From Neelides folsomi (taxonomy: Eukaryota; Arthropoda; Collembola; Neelipleona; Neelidae): 64,000 nt of DNA. The notes below the pieces were generated by a model that worked only from the letters and a program-made list of their open reading frames with translations, did not search any database and was not told where the DNA came from. The stretch is from assembly GCA_034687125.1 (NCBI GenBank), contig JAQGBZ010000019.1:186001-250000 (forward strand). The letters run 5' to 3'. Below are positions 14,201 through 25,040 of this stretch, piece after piece. Position numbers and translations under genes: made by a program. Numbering within the stretch: the first letter of the stretch is position 1; each line of letters opens with the position of its first letter.

Positions 14201-15020
14201 CTTTTACAGTTAAACTTGATCTCAAAAGTTCATTTCCAGTGTTCAAAGTTACCGCCAAAAATTTATGCCTTTTTTATAGAAATTTTGAAGTCAGGAAATA
14301 AGATTTTGAAATTGAGTTTATTTATTTATTTAATCATTGGTTGTTTTTTATATTAATATTTTAATTAACTGAACTAACTTGGTTTAGGGCACCGATGGGA
14401 TTCCAGGGGCAGAGGTGAAGTGACAGAACTTCCCAATAGCTTTTAGTATTTTCTAACCCTAAAAACCCTTCTTCATTTTCTTTTCTTTTTCTTATCATCA
14501 AAGGGGCCTAAAGGAGCCGAAGGGCCTAATGGGGCACCGGTAAATAACAATTAAACATTAATACAAACATTAATAAAAAATTAATAAATTAACTTTGTCA
14601 AATCTGTAATTTTTATTTATTTAAAAAACTTTAAAATTATTTCTGATTGTGAACATGGTGCATTTTCAGGGTTCTCCAGGTAAACGTGGTAAAAAGGGAG
14701 ATGGGGGCCTGAAAGGTGACCAAGGCGTTCCAGGTAAATTTTATTTGAATTAATTAATTTTATTTAACATTGGAAAATGCGAAGTTTCTATTATATACTT
14801 ATTAACTATTTTAATTAGATTTATTTAATATATTTTAATAATTGGCGGAAAAATTATTTAAATTAAAATTAATCCAGGACTCGACGCTCCATGCCCTATC
14901 GATCCGAAGACGGGTCTTCCGTTGGACGGGTGCGGCGGCAGCGGTTCACGACGTGGTTTTATTTCTTCGACACTCCCACCCGCCCCGACGCCCGACGACG
15001 ACTACAACGACTACGTCTGA
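2283..15020 (+). CDS. Transmembrane (MACIT) collagen, type XIII/XXIII/XXV-like, 18 exons
   Basis: Exons: 2283-2496, 6557-6636, 8681-8716, 9466-9501, 9568-9639, 9714-9785, 10298-10348, 10446-10625, 11180-11365, 12875-13030, 13246-13587, 13699-13743, 13825-13878, 13993-14073, 14388-14414, 14504-14539, 14670-14733, 14878-15020. All phases agree and give 624 aa, inside the family range. The protein is a type II membrane protein: short cytoplasmic start, membrane segment at about residues 11-33, coiled-coil-like stretch, furin-type site RLKR at 57-60, then a CSCPG junction into Gly-X-Y repeats. Two non-collagenous breaks are visible: one coded by the end of exon 5 plus exons 6-7 (contains AEIIAIK and [11 protein letters not shown]), one inside exon 11 with a basic KKLRRRQ cluster. 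The C-terminus GLDAPCP...GLPLDGC matches the Cys-bearing end of vertebrate COL13A1/23A1/25A1. Several exons are 36, 45, 54 or other multiples of 9 nt, each starting with a Gly codon. Such collagens sit on the cell surface and can be shed at the furin site; adhesion and synaptic roles are known from relatives. Weak donors follow exons 7, 9 and 13. Small collagen exons in the long introns may be missed. Confidence 0.9.
4612..4700. repeat. TA-rich microsatellite tract
   Basis: Runs of (TA)n with interruptions, followed by several copies of a ggtatatttgat-like word up to about 4790, lie in collagen intron 1. Low-complexity DNA; no coding signal. Confidence 0.6.
6260..6315. repeat. Two perfect 28-bp tandem copies
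   Basis: A 28-bp unit beginning taggtatttaac occurs twice in a row (6260-6287 and 6288-6315) in collagen intron 1. It looks like a recent local duplication. Confidence 0.85.
11965..12562. mobile_element. Foldback/MITE-like DNA element with ~190-200 bp inverted repeats
   Basis: Within collagen intron 9 the left end (about 11965-12171) and the right end (about 12371-12562) are diverged inverted copies. The outer word ataatcccttaaccata on the left reads back as tatggttaagggattat on the right. Inside, the left copy has tgcacttcttgagtcg and the right copy cgactcaagaagtgca; matches to tcatgaaattt and ggtgtcaaa also occur in mirror order. About 200 bp of unique DNA lie between. There is no transposase frame, so the element is non-autonomous. 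AT-rich flanks hide the target-site duplication; a TA target is possible but not proven. Confidence 0.75.
13899..13913. repeat. Short GC palindrome in collagen intron 13
   Basis: cggcggg-t-cccgccg is a perfect 7-bp-arm inverted repeat in otherwise AT-rich intron DNA. It could form a small hairpin in RNA. No function is implied. Confidence 0.6.
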
Positions 15021-15185
15021 ATTGTTGTTGCCGAACCAAAAGTTCCCCTGTAAACTCCAATTGTACATATTCTGTACTTATATGCGCGCTGATGAGATTC
15101 GTAAACTTAGCCCTGTGTGTGAATGACCCGTCGGTTCCCGCCTCTTTTTCTACAAATCTCCTAATCAATCAGTTGAACAAAAATT

Positions 15186-15191
15186 AATAAA
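15186..15191 (+). terminator. Polyadenylation signal AATAAA for the collagen gene
   Basis: The hexamer lies 166 nt after the collagen stop codon. It is the first perfect signal on this strand there. Confidence 0.5.
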
Positions 15192-15678
15192 GAGACAACA
15201 GACACCTTTTTTATTACCAATGTTCATCTTCATCAATTGATTACAAAAACACCTATAATATAAATTATATTACAATTCCAAAAACATTTCTTATTTTTAT
15301 TAATACCGCTGATTATACCTCTACTTTACTACAATTTTATAATTTTAAAAATCACAATTTTTTCCCGCGTAGATTAAAATTTTACACAAAATGTTGCTCG
15401 AATATCGCTAAAAAATATAAATAATTTTATGTATAAAATGGCTTTATTACCTCCCCGTTTTCACCTTACAATTTTAATTGCAGGTCTTTAAGCTTTTCAT
15501 TGTTTAAAGCAAAAGTTCTTTTTGTATTATTAGTAAAATTAATAACATTATTAATTAACAAAAATGATCGTAATTTAACTACTCGCTAATGGGGGAAAAG
15601 ATGGAGAAAGTTTATAAAGCTAATTGTGGTTAAATACTAACTTTTTAACATTTGTTAGCTAATTGGTTAATTGGTTAA

Positions 15679-15684
15679 TTTATT
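15679..15684 (-). terminator. Possible polyadenylation signal for the ZP gene
   Basis: tttatt on the plus strand reads AATAAA on the minus strand, about 130 nt after the ZP stop. AT-rich context makes chance hexamers common. Confidence 0.35.
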
Positions 15685-15812
15685 TTTTGTATGTTAGGAG
15701 ACGTTTTTTGTGGTAACAGCGAAGTTAAAACATGGAAGCGAAGAGTCGGTTAAAACAAAAGGGGAAATCAAATTCATTTTGTCGTTCGATCCCAAACAGA
15801 TCTTGAACATAA

Positions 15813-18036
15813 TTAACTTGAATGGGAGTAAGCGGTGTTGGTGAATCCTCCTGAATAAATGGAAGATCCTGAAGCTTCCGACCCCTTCTTTCTCCTTCTC
15901 AGACAGAGGACAAAGAGGAGGACGAGAACGGCGATCATGAGGAATAAACCAGAAAACGCAATGGCGAGGGCAAAATCCCTTTTGGCGAAACAAAGTGCGT
16001 CGCTTTTGTCATCAAGTCGCTCCACGTCATTCTCGTTGTTTTCATTCACCCAAAGACCGTCAAAAACCTAGGGATAAAAGAATAATAATAGATTAGATTT
16101 TTTGTTTTTAGCATTACAATTAAAATTACCAATAACAAAATTCATAATTGGTAAAATTTCAAATAAATTATTTAACAAATTTTTTAAAAGATTTAATTAC
16201 TTCGATTGTTGCTTCTTCATCTTTAAGTGCAGCTCCACGCTTTTTCCTCAAATTTTGATTAGATGGTCCAACACATTCAGGTTTTTCGCAATCGTGACAG
16301 AACTTTACATTACAAGCGTAATAAACTGAAGGTGAGTAGGGGAATTTATGAGCGAGGAATTCCACAGTGGCGATTGATCCATTGTAAGTGAATTCAGGCA
16401 TGATGTCAGGATCCACTGGACAACCTTCGCTGTTAACTAATTGCTGCTCTGCCCAACCAAGGCCATCACGAACATTGCAATCAGTCACAATGAATGGAGT
16501 CCTAAAGAAAAACGTCAGTTATCAGCATTTAGTTCGCAAATAGAATTTCTTTACCAAATAACCACTAAAACATTTTTCTCTGATTACAACTAATTATCTG
16601 TAATTATGAATTATTACACTATTAAACTATTGTTGTTTAAATTGATTAAATAACTGTTAAGCAAATGGTTTACTTTTCATGAGACTCAATTGAGATTTTG
16701 AGCGGATCTCCAATTTTGACTCCTGTTTTGTCGCCCTCGATATCTTCGCCATGACGAAGAATTTTCATTGTGACAGTTTTCTGAAGTTGGTATTTGCACT
16801 TCACGTTGAACCCTCGACCGAAACCAGTCACAAGCTTCGGATGCGGCTCAAGAATAACTGTTAAAAAACCAACATTAGAACTACTAATCCGTTTCAATTC
16901 TCGTTTTACCTCCGCATTTATGTTATTTATAAAAATCAATAATTTTAATGGTGATTTAGTTTACTAAATATTACTCAACTACCTATTATAGATAATTATT
17001 TTTAATTAATATTTTTAATAAAAATTTAAAACAAAATTTAAAATGATTCACATTTAATAAGAGAGATCCAAATGTAAGAAAGATACATTTTATATATTAG
17101 AATTAAGAATTAAAAGAAATTATTTTAGAATTGGTATATATTTAAATTAGTAGTATAAAAACCAAAAAATATATCATACTTGTGTTGAAAAACTCCGAAT
17201 CTTGTGACATCATTGTGTTGCAGCTTCGGAGAGGTAAATGATAAGTGATGGAATCCACGTCGCTGTATTCTTGCAAACATGACGAGTTTTTGCTCAACCC
17301 CTTATAAAATATTTATATATTACTTTAAATTTAATTATTTAAATAAAACTAATTAATTTTTTTTGGATTTGAGGCTCAGACTCAAATTAATTGTGCTTTA
17401 ATATTTTACCTTTGGATAAATCATTCCATAAAAATGAGAATGGGGTGTTGGGATCCTGCAATTCAATTTCAAAATTATATTTTTTTACTTCTCAAAAAAA
17501 TTATTAAAAATTTATTTGTAAATAATTAAATTACTTGACACGAATTTCATGAGATCCACATTTGATCTCAATGTTCTCCTCTTTGATGTTGGCAATCGTT
17601 GTCGTAGGCGTCCGCTCGGTCGTAGGCGGTTCAGGCAACGACAACCCTGACGTCACCTAAATTACGTTATGCAAACACACGTTAGAAATTTCCTTTCCCA
17701 TCTCCCTCACATTTAAATTCCCTCCTTTTCACTATTTAATTCCAGCTTATCTCTTCACTACATATCCGAATCCAAAACTACGAAAATTTAAACCCACTCC
17801 AATAATTTTAAATGGCGTTTAAAAGTTAAAAACAAAAGAATTTGCTTATCCGCGTGGGATAGCGTGGGAGTTATGCGAAAAAATTGCACAATCTCTCTGT
17901 ATTTGAAAAGGGAAATCTCTTTGTTGTTTCATCAAAAGGACCAAAGGGCCCTTTGAATAATTATCGTTCAAATGATCAATCAGCTTTGTCTTACCAGGAG
18001 GGTGAATGCGAATAACCAGGCGGGTATTTGATCCAT
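15813..18036 (-). CDS. ZP-domain type I membrane protein, 7 exons
   Basis: Exons in transcript order: 17995-18036, 17535-17656, 17410-17455, 17180-17300, 16674-16857, 16201-16501, 15813-16067; phases agree and give 356 aa. The start MDQIPAWLFAFTLL is a signal peptide. A short Thr/Pro stretch leads into the ZP module: ZP-N begins at IKCGSHEI and carries the hallmark FYGMIYPKG; ZP-C carries the later cysteines (TDCNVRDG, CNVKFCHDCEKPEC). After this come a furin-type site (LRKKRG), one membrane helix of about 25 residues, an RRRKK stop-transfer and a short tail ending TAYSHSS. ZP modules polymerise after furin release; arthropod relatives build apical extracellular matrix and shape cuticle. No PAN or EGF domain is present, and the ZP module begins within the first 60 residues, as in the dusky/miniature group, but I cannot assign an orthologue. 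Confidence 0.88.
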
Positions 18037-21000
18037 GATGTTATTATGGATCTTGGTAGCGGAAGACGCGTTTCCTTTCACTCCGCTGTTGGGGCGACGG
18101 CGATGACCTTCGTTCAATTCTCTTCAAGACTTCTCATGGGAGGCGAAGAAAGGGACGAAAAGGGGGAGAATCCTCCAAGCGCTTCAAACCCCACACCTGT
18201 CTTATACACCTCGACATATTTCGATTGACTCTTCTAAGTAAGCCTTTATAAATATCACAGGTACTTTACTGTGTTAACTCCCATGGAAAGAAGAATCTTA
18301 CATAGTCACCATGGTTACAATATTCATATGTATATTCCTAAGCTTATAGTCATAGTCACTATGGTAAAACATTATTTATAACTCACCTGTGCATATTTAT
18401 ACAAAGTCATCTGTCACATTCATATGACTTATAAGAAATTGGCATAGAGGTATAACATGCGGAATTTTTGCACATAATTATCCTTGTAAGTTTTTAACTA
18501 GCTTTTGAACGTCGTGCAGAAGCCAAGGAAAATCTCACCCATGTTCAAGATATGTATGTTATGCATTCTTCATTTAATTGTATTCTTCTGGTAAGGGGAG
18601 CTGTACATCACCGCAAAACCGCATAGTGTTTATAACAATTATTCACTTACCTGAGTATTATTAAATACACCGCAAGGACTATTCTTCACAACATCCCGTC
18701 ACCTCATCAACAAACCTTCAATAGTTGATGGAAAATAGACATAAGTTATATAAGAATGAGGTATAAGAAGCTTTTTCTATAACCATCAAACAGCGGAAGA
18801 TGGTGAATAAATATTTGTAGGTAAAAGGAGCTTCTTGTTAAAATTCTCCTCAATTCTTTGCTCATCTTCTCATTGGGAAATTTCCCTTCCTCATCTTTTG
18901 TTGAATGAAAGGAAGAATTGAAGGATGCTTTTAACCATCTTTTTACTTATGACAAGGACGAATCCACAGAACAAACGGACGTGTCCGATGAATCTCTAAC
19001 AAACAAAACATCTTTTATGACGTAATTTAAGGCTTAATTAGAAATTAACAATTTTCAAAAGCTATTTATAACTTCAATTAATTAATTAATTACACGTTTG
19101 GTTAAATCAAAATTAATTTTATATACTATGGTATAACTAAAAAATGAGCTGAAATTATATAATTGTTCTATCTTCTATCTTAAATTGCAAAAATGCAATT
19201 TAACATAAAAAATATTGCAAACTAACAAAAAAAGCATTACGAATTGGAATAACATGTACTGCATTTATGGTACATGTCGTGTAGCTAAATTAGTTTTAAG
19301 CATGCAATCTCAGAATAAAAGTGTTCAATCAAGAGTGTTTTGAACTCTAATTCATGTAAAATAAATAATTAATTTATCAGGATGAATAAAAAGAACAATA
19401 TTTTTGATTGATCAAAATCACTTTTAATTTTATTGCATTTCTTTTTTATTTAAGGTTTTTTTTATTAATTCCAATAATACATTTTTCATATTAAATTGTT
19501 TTCTCCACCTCCAAAGTCATCGCACTGAAACTTAACTATTTAACTTCAGTTGTGTTATATATTATGATTTTAACTATAAGAAATAATTAAACAAATGTCT
19601 TATTGGTATGCTTATACAGTATGCTTGTCATAATAAACACATATTTGCTAATGCTAAATCGGTTAATGTAAATGTTGATAATATAAATATAAAACGGCAT
19701 ATTTTATATAAACATTTTAATTTTAATTTAGATCTACATTATTTTAGTGTATTAATCGAATATAAAAATTATAACCTCCCTAAAAAATCTAAAGTAAACT
19801 AAATTTTTAAATATGATCAATTTCCTATAATTTTGTATAGACTTATTTTTGCTTTGGAATAAAACGCGTCGAATTAAATTAGAAAATGAAAATTGTTAAC
19901 TTAAAGTTATCATAATTTGAATTGGTCGACTTTTATTGATATAAAACAGATTTTTATTTGCGAATCTCCCAATTTTTCAAAGAGTAATTTAAAATATAAT
20001 CTATGTTTAACTCGAATTCTTTGAATTTACTGGAATTTACTTTGTAAAAGGACATTGGACTAAAAGGTGCGGCACATTCAAATGGAAAACCGACCTAGGT
20101 GAACGAAATAAAAATGATTCTTCAAAATGGAATTAGAGTTAAACTCTTTAAGATCATTGACTATTTAATTAAACTCAATTAACTTTTAACATCAGTAGGA
20201 GAAATGTGGTTTCTCGGTGAATTTTAATAAATAAATGCTGTAGACTTTAAATTATAATAAATTGTCCATATAAAATATGTCAATTTTTTTTCTTTAACTG
20301 ACTTTAACATTCAATCAATTTGTCAGTTCATTAATGCATAAAACTTAATATCAGAATTGTGTAAGCATAATCTGTATTTATACTTATTTATATATTGCCT
20401 TATTTATATCTGCCTTATTTATATAATTAATGATTATTATTTAATTTCAAAACATTTTCTAAAAGTTTGGAAATACAACTTTATTTAATCTAAGGATTTT
20501 ATTGAATCGTCAAATTACAATTTTAATTTTTTGAATGTTTATTTATAATTTTTAAAAATTAATTTTATTTATAAAGACGTTGGCTTAAAAATATTTTGCA
20601 TTGGTCATGTTTCATTTTGTTAAGACTGGAGAATCACTGTAATGTACTTACGTAGACTATTGCGAAGAAAATTGAAGTGTAATTGAACCGTGATTTTTAG
20701 CATTCCAACAGCGTCGTTTACTTTTATGAGTGCAATTGATGAGATTATGGTTATGTAAGTATAAAAGAGAATTTGAACATTTACATTTTCTCCTATTGTG
20801 ATTCAAATTTGACTCATCTGGAAAGCATAATGTAAAATGAAGAAAATACGCAGAACCAGGCAGTTTCCATCCGTAGGTTTAATGCGAAGCTCAGAGACGG
20901 ATTGTTATCTCTCCCAGTAGATGAAACGAGTTTGTTTCGATGATGAAGAGAAAATTGAAGGGGCGGTTGATTCATCCACAAATTGACGCCTTTGACTCAC

Positions 21001-21675
21001 CGACCCTCAACGCATCACTTTTAAATCTTTATCATACAAACCCAATATCAAATGCATACCACAACCATAAATCCAATTTCCAATAAAATTAAAATTCTTT
21101 AATTCAACAATTTAAAAGAATTCCATTGTTTCATAAATTACAAAGTGATAAATATTTTTTGACTCATCTCAGTACCAAAAATAACAAAAAAATGTTGAAT
21201 TTAGAAGTTAATTGATGAACAAATAAAATTTAATGGATTAAATAAAAATTTAGGAATTTCTAAATTAAAGAAAAATAAAAACATTTCCAGACATGAAGCC
21301 AATGAATGAAATTAAAAAACGCGTGGAATGAAATACAATTCCTTATATGCTCAACGGTATCTTTAAGTGGGCATTATGTGCATTAAAAGCATTAAGATTT
21401 TCCTCAACTCCTTTCCCATGTAAATGAAGGGGAAAGGGCAAAGGATTAAAAGTGAGGTGCAATTAGGATCTTTGGGTTTAATACGTCTCATCTTCAATTT
21501 CCACTGTGTGTGTGTGCCTGGATAACCGGAAACTTGAATAAATGAAAAAAGAGTCGGGTCGTCGCCCTGTTTGGAAAAAGCGGTTTGGCGAGTGGCAATG
21601 CCCGGAGTCAAGGAGAGCGAGGTGGAAGAAAGGGCGAGGAGGGTCGAGAGGCACTCGGAGCTCAGCCACCGAACA
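18037..21675. other. 3.6-kb gene-free stretch between two divergent genes
   Basis: AT-rich DNA between the ZP start (minus) and the acidic-protein start (plus). Its outer ends (about 18037-18240 and 21540-21675) are GC-richer and are probably 5' UTR or promoter. I found no exon, repeat or RNA gene. A 64-codon frame at 19608 is Asn/Tyr/Ile-rich and looks random. Confidence 0.5.
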
Positions 21676-24600
21676 ATGCGCAGCCTGGTCTTCTTCCTCG
21701 CCGCTCTCGCGGCCGCCTCAGCCCTCCCGCAGAACTGGCCAGCCGCCGACGTGTACAACTACAGATATGGATTCCCAAAGGCCCCCTTCGCCTACCGACA
21801 CGATCTCCGTGCTGAAGAGGACGACGAGAGCGAAAGTCGCCAGGACTTAGTCCTCGGAGCCGCCAACAAACCCGTAGAAACTGGATCCGTCTCGCCTGTT
21901 GAAGGAGGAATTAAAGTCGTCACTCCAGCACCGCCAAAAGTTGTTGACCCGACGACGGTCAATCCTCTTGCACCAGTAAGTCAAGATAAATTTAAGAAAA
22001 TCCATTTTAAACCGATTTTATTTGAATTATTAAAATTTTAATCGTTGTTTAATTTTTATAAAGGCGCCTTTCCCACCACCGACCAGGCCACCACAAAAAG
22101 ATAAGGACAAGGAAGAAGAATCTTCAGAAGAAGGTGATTAAAAGCTTAAAACAATTAAAAACTAAAAAGAACGTTTACGTGTATTATTATACAACAAAGA
22201 AAAACTGAAGATTAAATTATTGAAATTTTGAGTTTAAACGCGGAGATTAGGTTATATCTGAGTTATTGAAGTTAAATATTGATAATTTTATTGTAATTAA
22301 ATTCTATTATTTAGTAAAATGCTGATTTTAATTGACATTTAATATTTTAGATGAGTCAGAAGAGGAAGTAGAGGAAGCTGATGCTGAAGAGCCAGAAAAA
22401 CAAGAAGATGAAGAAGAAGATGAGGAAGAAGAAGAGGAGGAAGAGGCAGAGGCAGCAAAGAGGAGATCAAACATGAGAATGCCAAGTGACAAATTGTTGA
22501 AGAAGTCCGATGCCGTTGCCACCGTCGTTCCAGTGGCCGAGAAGCCAGCAGTCGTTGAGAACGCGTCCAACGTTGTTTCCAATGAAGTTGAAGGAAACAA
22601 AGAAGATGAGTCTGAAGAGGATTTCCAAATTGAGGCTCTCGTACCTGGATACGTCACCGACCAAGGAGAAGTTCTTGTTCCAGTCGACACCGTCACTGGA
22701 GATCAACCAATCTCAATTGTCCCAGGTAATTTTATGCTAATTTTAAATTGTAACTTTATATTTATTTTAATGGTGGCACGAGCTAGATTTTTAATTTATT
22801 TTACATTTTTCAGATCCTTACACTCCAGTAAGAAAGGGAATCCAATTCGGAGGAAATTCCCAATTTGGAGGAAACACCCAATTCGGAGGAAACTCCCAAT
22901 TCGGAGGAAATGTCCAATATGGAGGAAACAGATTCGGTGTTAACCAATTCGGAGGAAGATTCGGTGGAAATAGCCCGAAATACGGCCCAAATTACTACTC
23001 TGGCCCCAACTCTTATCCCGACCACCCTTATGAGTTCTTCCGACGCCGATATCGTCAAGGTCTCTTTTACTAAATAAACCCGGCCGAGTTCCAACCAAAC
23101 TAAATTATTAAAACTTCCTTTAATTTAACATTATCAATAACACTTAACAATTAATTTATTGCATGTGTAAACCTTTTTTAAAATAATGAGCGGTATTAAA
23201 AAACATTTTGAATATTTCCGTTTTCTCAATTATTTTTCACCATATTTTCATATTAACCAGAGGACATTGATGAGGATGAGGACGATGCCGATGATGAGGA
23301 AAGACCCGACGGACCACCAGAAGGTCCACCTGGTCCACCAGAAGAAGAAGAAGATTCCCAAGAGGACGATGACGACGAGGACTCAAACGAAGATGCGGCC
23401 GAGAAGCCGAAGAAACCTCCACTTGCCGCCATTCCCGCCACGCTCCCGACCGGCGAAGACGATGAACTTGAACAACGGCGCCGTTTTGCTGCCCATGCAC
23501 GTAAAATTCTTAAAAGGGGACGCAATGAGGAATTAACTTCTTTCCCGCCTTCCCGAACCCCCGAATTGTACGCTTTCATCAACTCGAGAATTCCCGCCGA
23601 AGGAGTTGACTTCACTCCCTCAGTCGCCCAAGCGATCAGACGTCGAGTGCAAGAACAAGCTTATGGAAATGAGGAATTTGGAGGGTTTGTTCAAAGGCCC
23701 TATGTGAAGCCATACATCATGAAAGTGGAACGGCCTTCTTATGGAGTGGAGGGATTTGAGAATTACGAGCGACCGCAGCCAGTCGTGGTCCGAAGACGTC
23801 CGGTCTACAATTTCCGTCCACAGCCCCAATACGTGGAGGACTATGAGGTTGACCATCGACCTGAGTATTCCAACTTCGTCCAGAAGCCTGTCTACAGGTA
23901 TGCAGAACCGGTTAGGAAAAACACTAGCGGCGATTTTCGCCAACATCATTAACTCTCATTCACTGAGTTGAATGCTCTTAAGATCAATTCCACGGATCTC
24001 AAATACTACTTTTTTACTATTCAATTTTAATCCCGAGATTCATGCAGCTTTTTCACCCTTCTCGATTTTCATTTATTTCCATTTTCACTCTTATGTACAT
24101 TCTCGGACTAACATTAAGAAGTAAAAGAAAAATGTAGCGAAACTTCTTTTACGTGCAAATCATTTTGTTTACAATGCACAATTTATTTGACAAATGGGAG
24201 TCTTTCAATATTGAATATAAAAATTTAAATTAACGAAATTGAATTGAATAGCCATAGATGTGTCAACCCTAAATTAATTTACACAAATGGACTAGGTTTT
24301 AGGTTAGATAAGCTTATAAGGTTAAACTTCAGTTAAATAAAATTTGTTTTTTAGAGTTTGGATTCGCCGTCCAGCTTATCCCCAAGATCAAGTTCATCAA
24401 CAACAACCATTCGAATATCCCCAACAGGAAGAGTCATATGAAGTGCCATACAAAGTCAAATACGGACAAATGCCATTCAGACCACAAGTCCAAGATGTGG
24501 AATATGAAAAGCCTTTCTATGGAAAGCCCTATGGAGGAAAACCATTCGGAGGACCACAAGGAGAATTCGGAGCCGTTAAGCCAATCGTTTTCGGATTGAA

Positions 24601-24832
24601 GCCCTTCGGCGCCCGCCCATTCACCCAACAAGGACAACAACAAAAGCCCTTGAGACCCGTTCAAATCATCGGCGGAGGAGAGCGAAGGCCTCTTGGAGGT
24701 CAATTGAGGCCATTTGTTTACCCAAAGGTCACCAAAGTGCCCAAACACCCAACTGAGGTCATCCATGCGGACTCAATGAGGAGAGCCGCCAAGGCCGATC
24801 CCCTCAACATCCTATCAAAAATCAAATCTTAA
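21676..24832 (+). CDS. Unidentified secreted acidic, repeat-rich protein, 6 exons, 701 aa long form
   Basis: Exons of the long form: 21676-21975, 22064-22133, 22351-22725, 22814-23059, 23261-23897, 24355-24832; all phases fit. Signal peptide MRSLVFFLAALAAASA. Layout by residue: Pro/Val-rich region; first Glu/Asp-rich block (about 113-150); a block of QFGGN-type repeats (about 256-300); second acidic block with PPEGPPGPP (about 331-385); a Tyr/Arg/Pro-rich part with PQYVEDY-like segments (about 430-542); and a Gly/Lys/Phe/Gln-rich end with KPYGGKPFGG. There are no cysteine-framed domains. The layout suggests an extracellular matrix, cuticle or mineral-binding structural protein, but I recognise no family. 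The donor at 23060 is GTCTCT, which is weak, and reading through it gives the short form listed separately. I chose the ATG at 21676 because it directly precedes the signal peptide; no ATG lies upstream in that frame nearby. Confidence 0.75.
22814..23073 (+). CDS. Alternative last exon of the acidic secreted protein (short form)
   Basis: If the weak donor at 23060 is not used, exon 4 reads on for four codons (GLFY) to a TAA at 23071-23073. A polyadenylation hexamer AATAAA overlaps this stop at 23073-23078. The short protein would have about 334 residues and end just after the QFGGN repeats, lacking the second acidic block and the basic C-terminal half. The downstream exon joins in the same phase (phase 1), so both readings are coherent. 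Confidence 0.5.
23073..23078 (+). terminator. AATAAA overlapping the short-form stop codon
   Basis: The hexamer starts on the last base of the TAA stop. This would leave almost no 3' UTR unless cleavage is further downstream. Confidence 0.4.
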
Positions 24833-25040
24833 TTGTTCAGGATATTTTAACTTAACTATTACTTTTTTCAATGAGGGGTCATTTAGTAAAATTCAAAATT
24901 TATACTCTTTTTTTATTTATCATCCATTAGCATTCAATTCACATTTTATTCACATTTAATATACAAACAAACTACAACTTATGTGCTAATTTATAAGAAT
25001 AGTATAACATTAAAATTTCATAATAGTAATATAAATGTAC

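Larger units (their letters stand above)
15021..15812. other. Shared 3' region of the convergent collagen and ZP genes
   Basis: AT-rich DNA between two facing stop codons. It carries a plus-strand AATAAA at 15186-15191 for the collagen and a minus-strand AATAAA (tttatt at 15679-15684) for the ZP gene. I see no other gene. Confidence 0.55.

Noticed and set aside
19608-19802. 64-codon frame in the 3.6-kb spacer
   Set aside because: Asn/Tyr/Ile/His-rich, typical of random AT-rich DNA.
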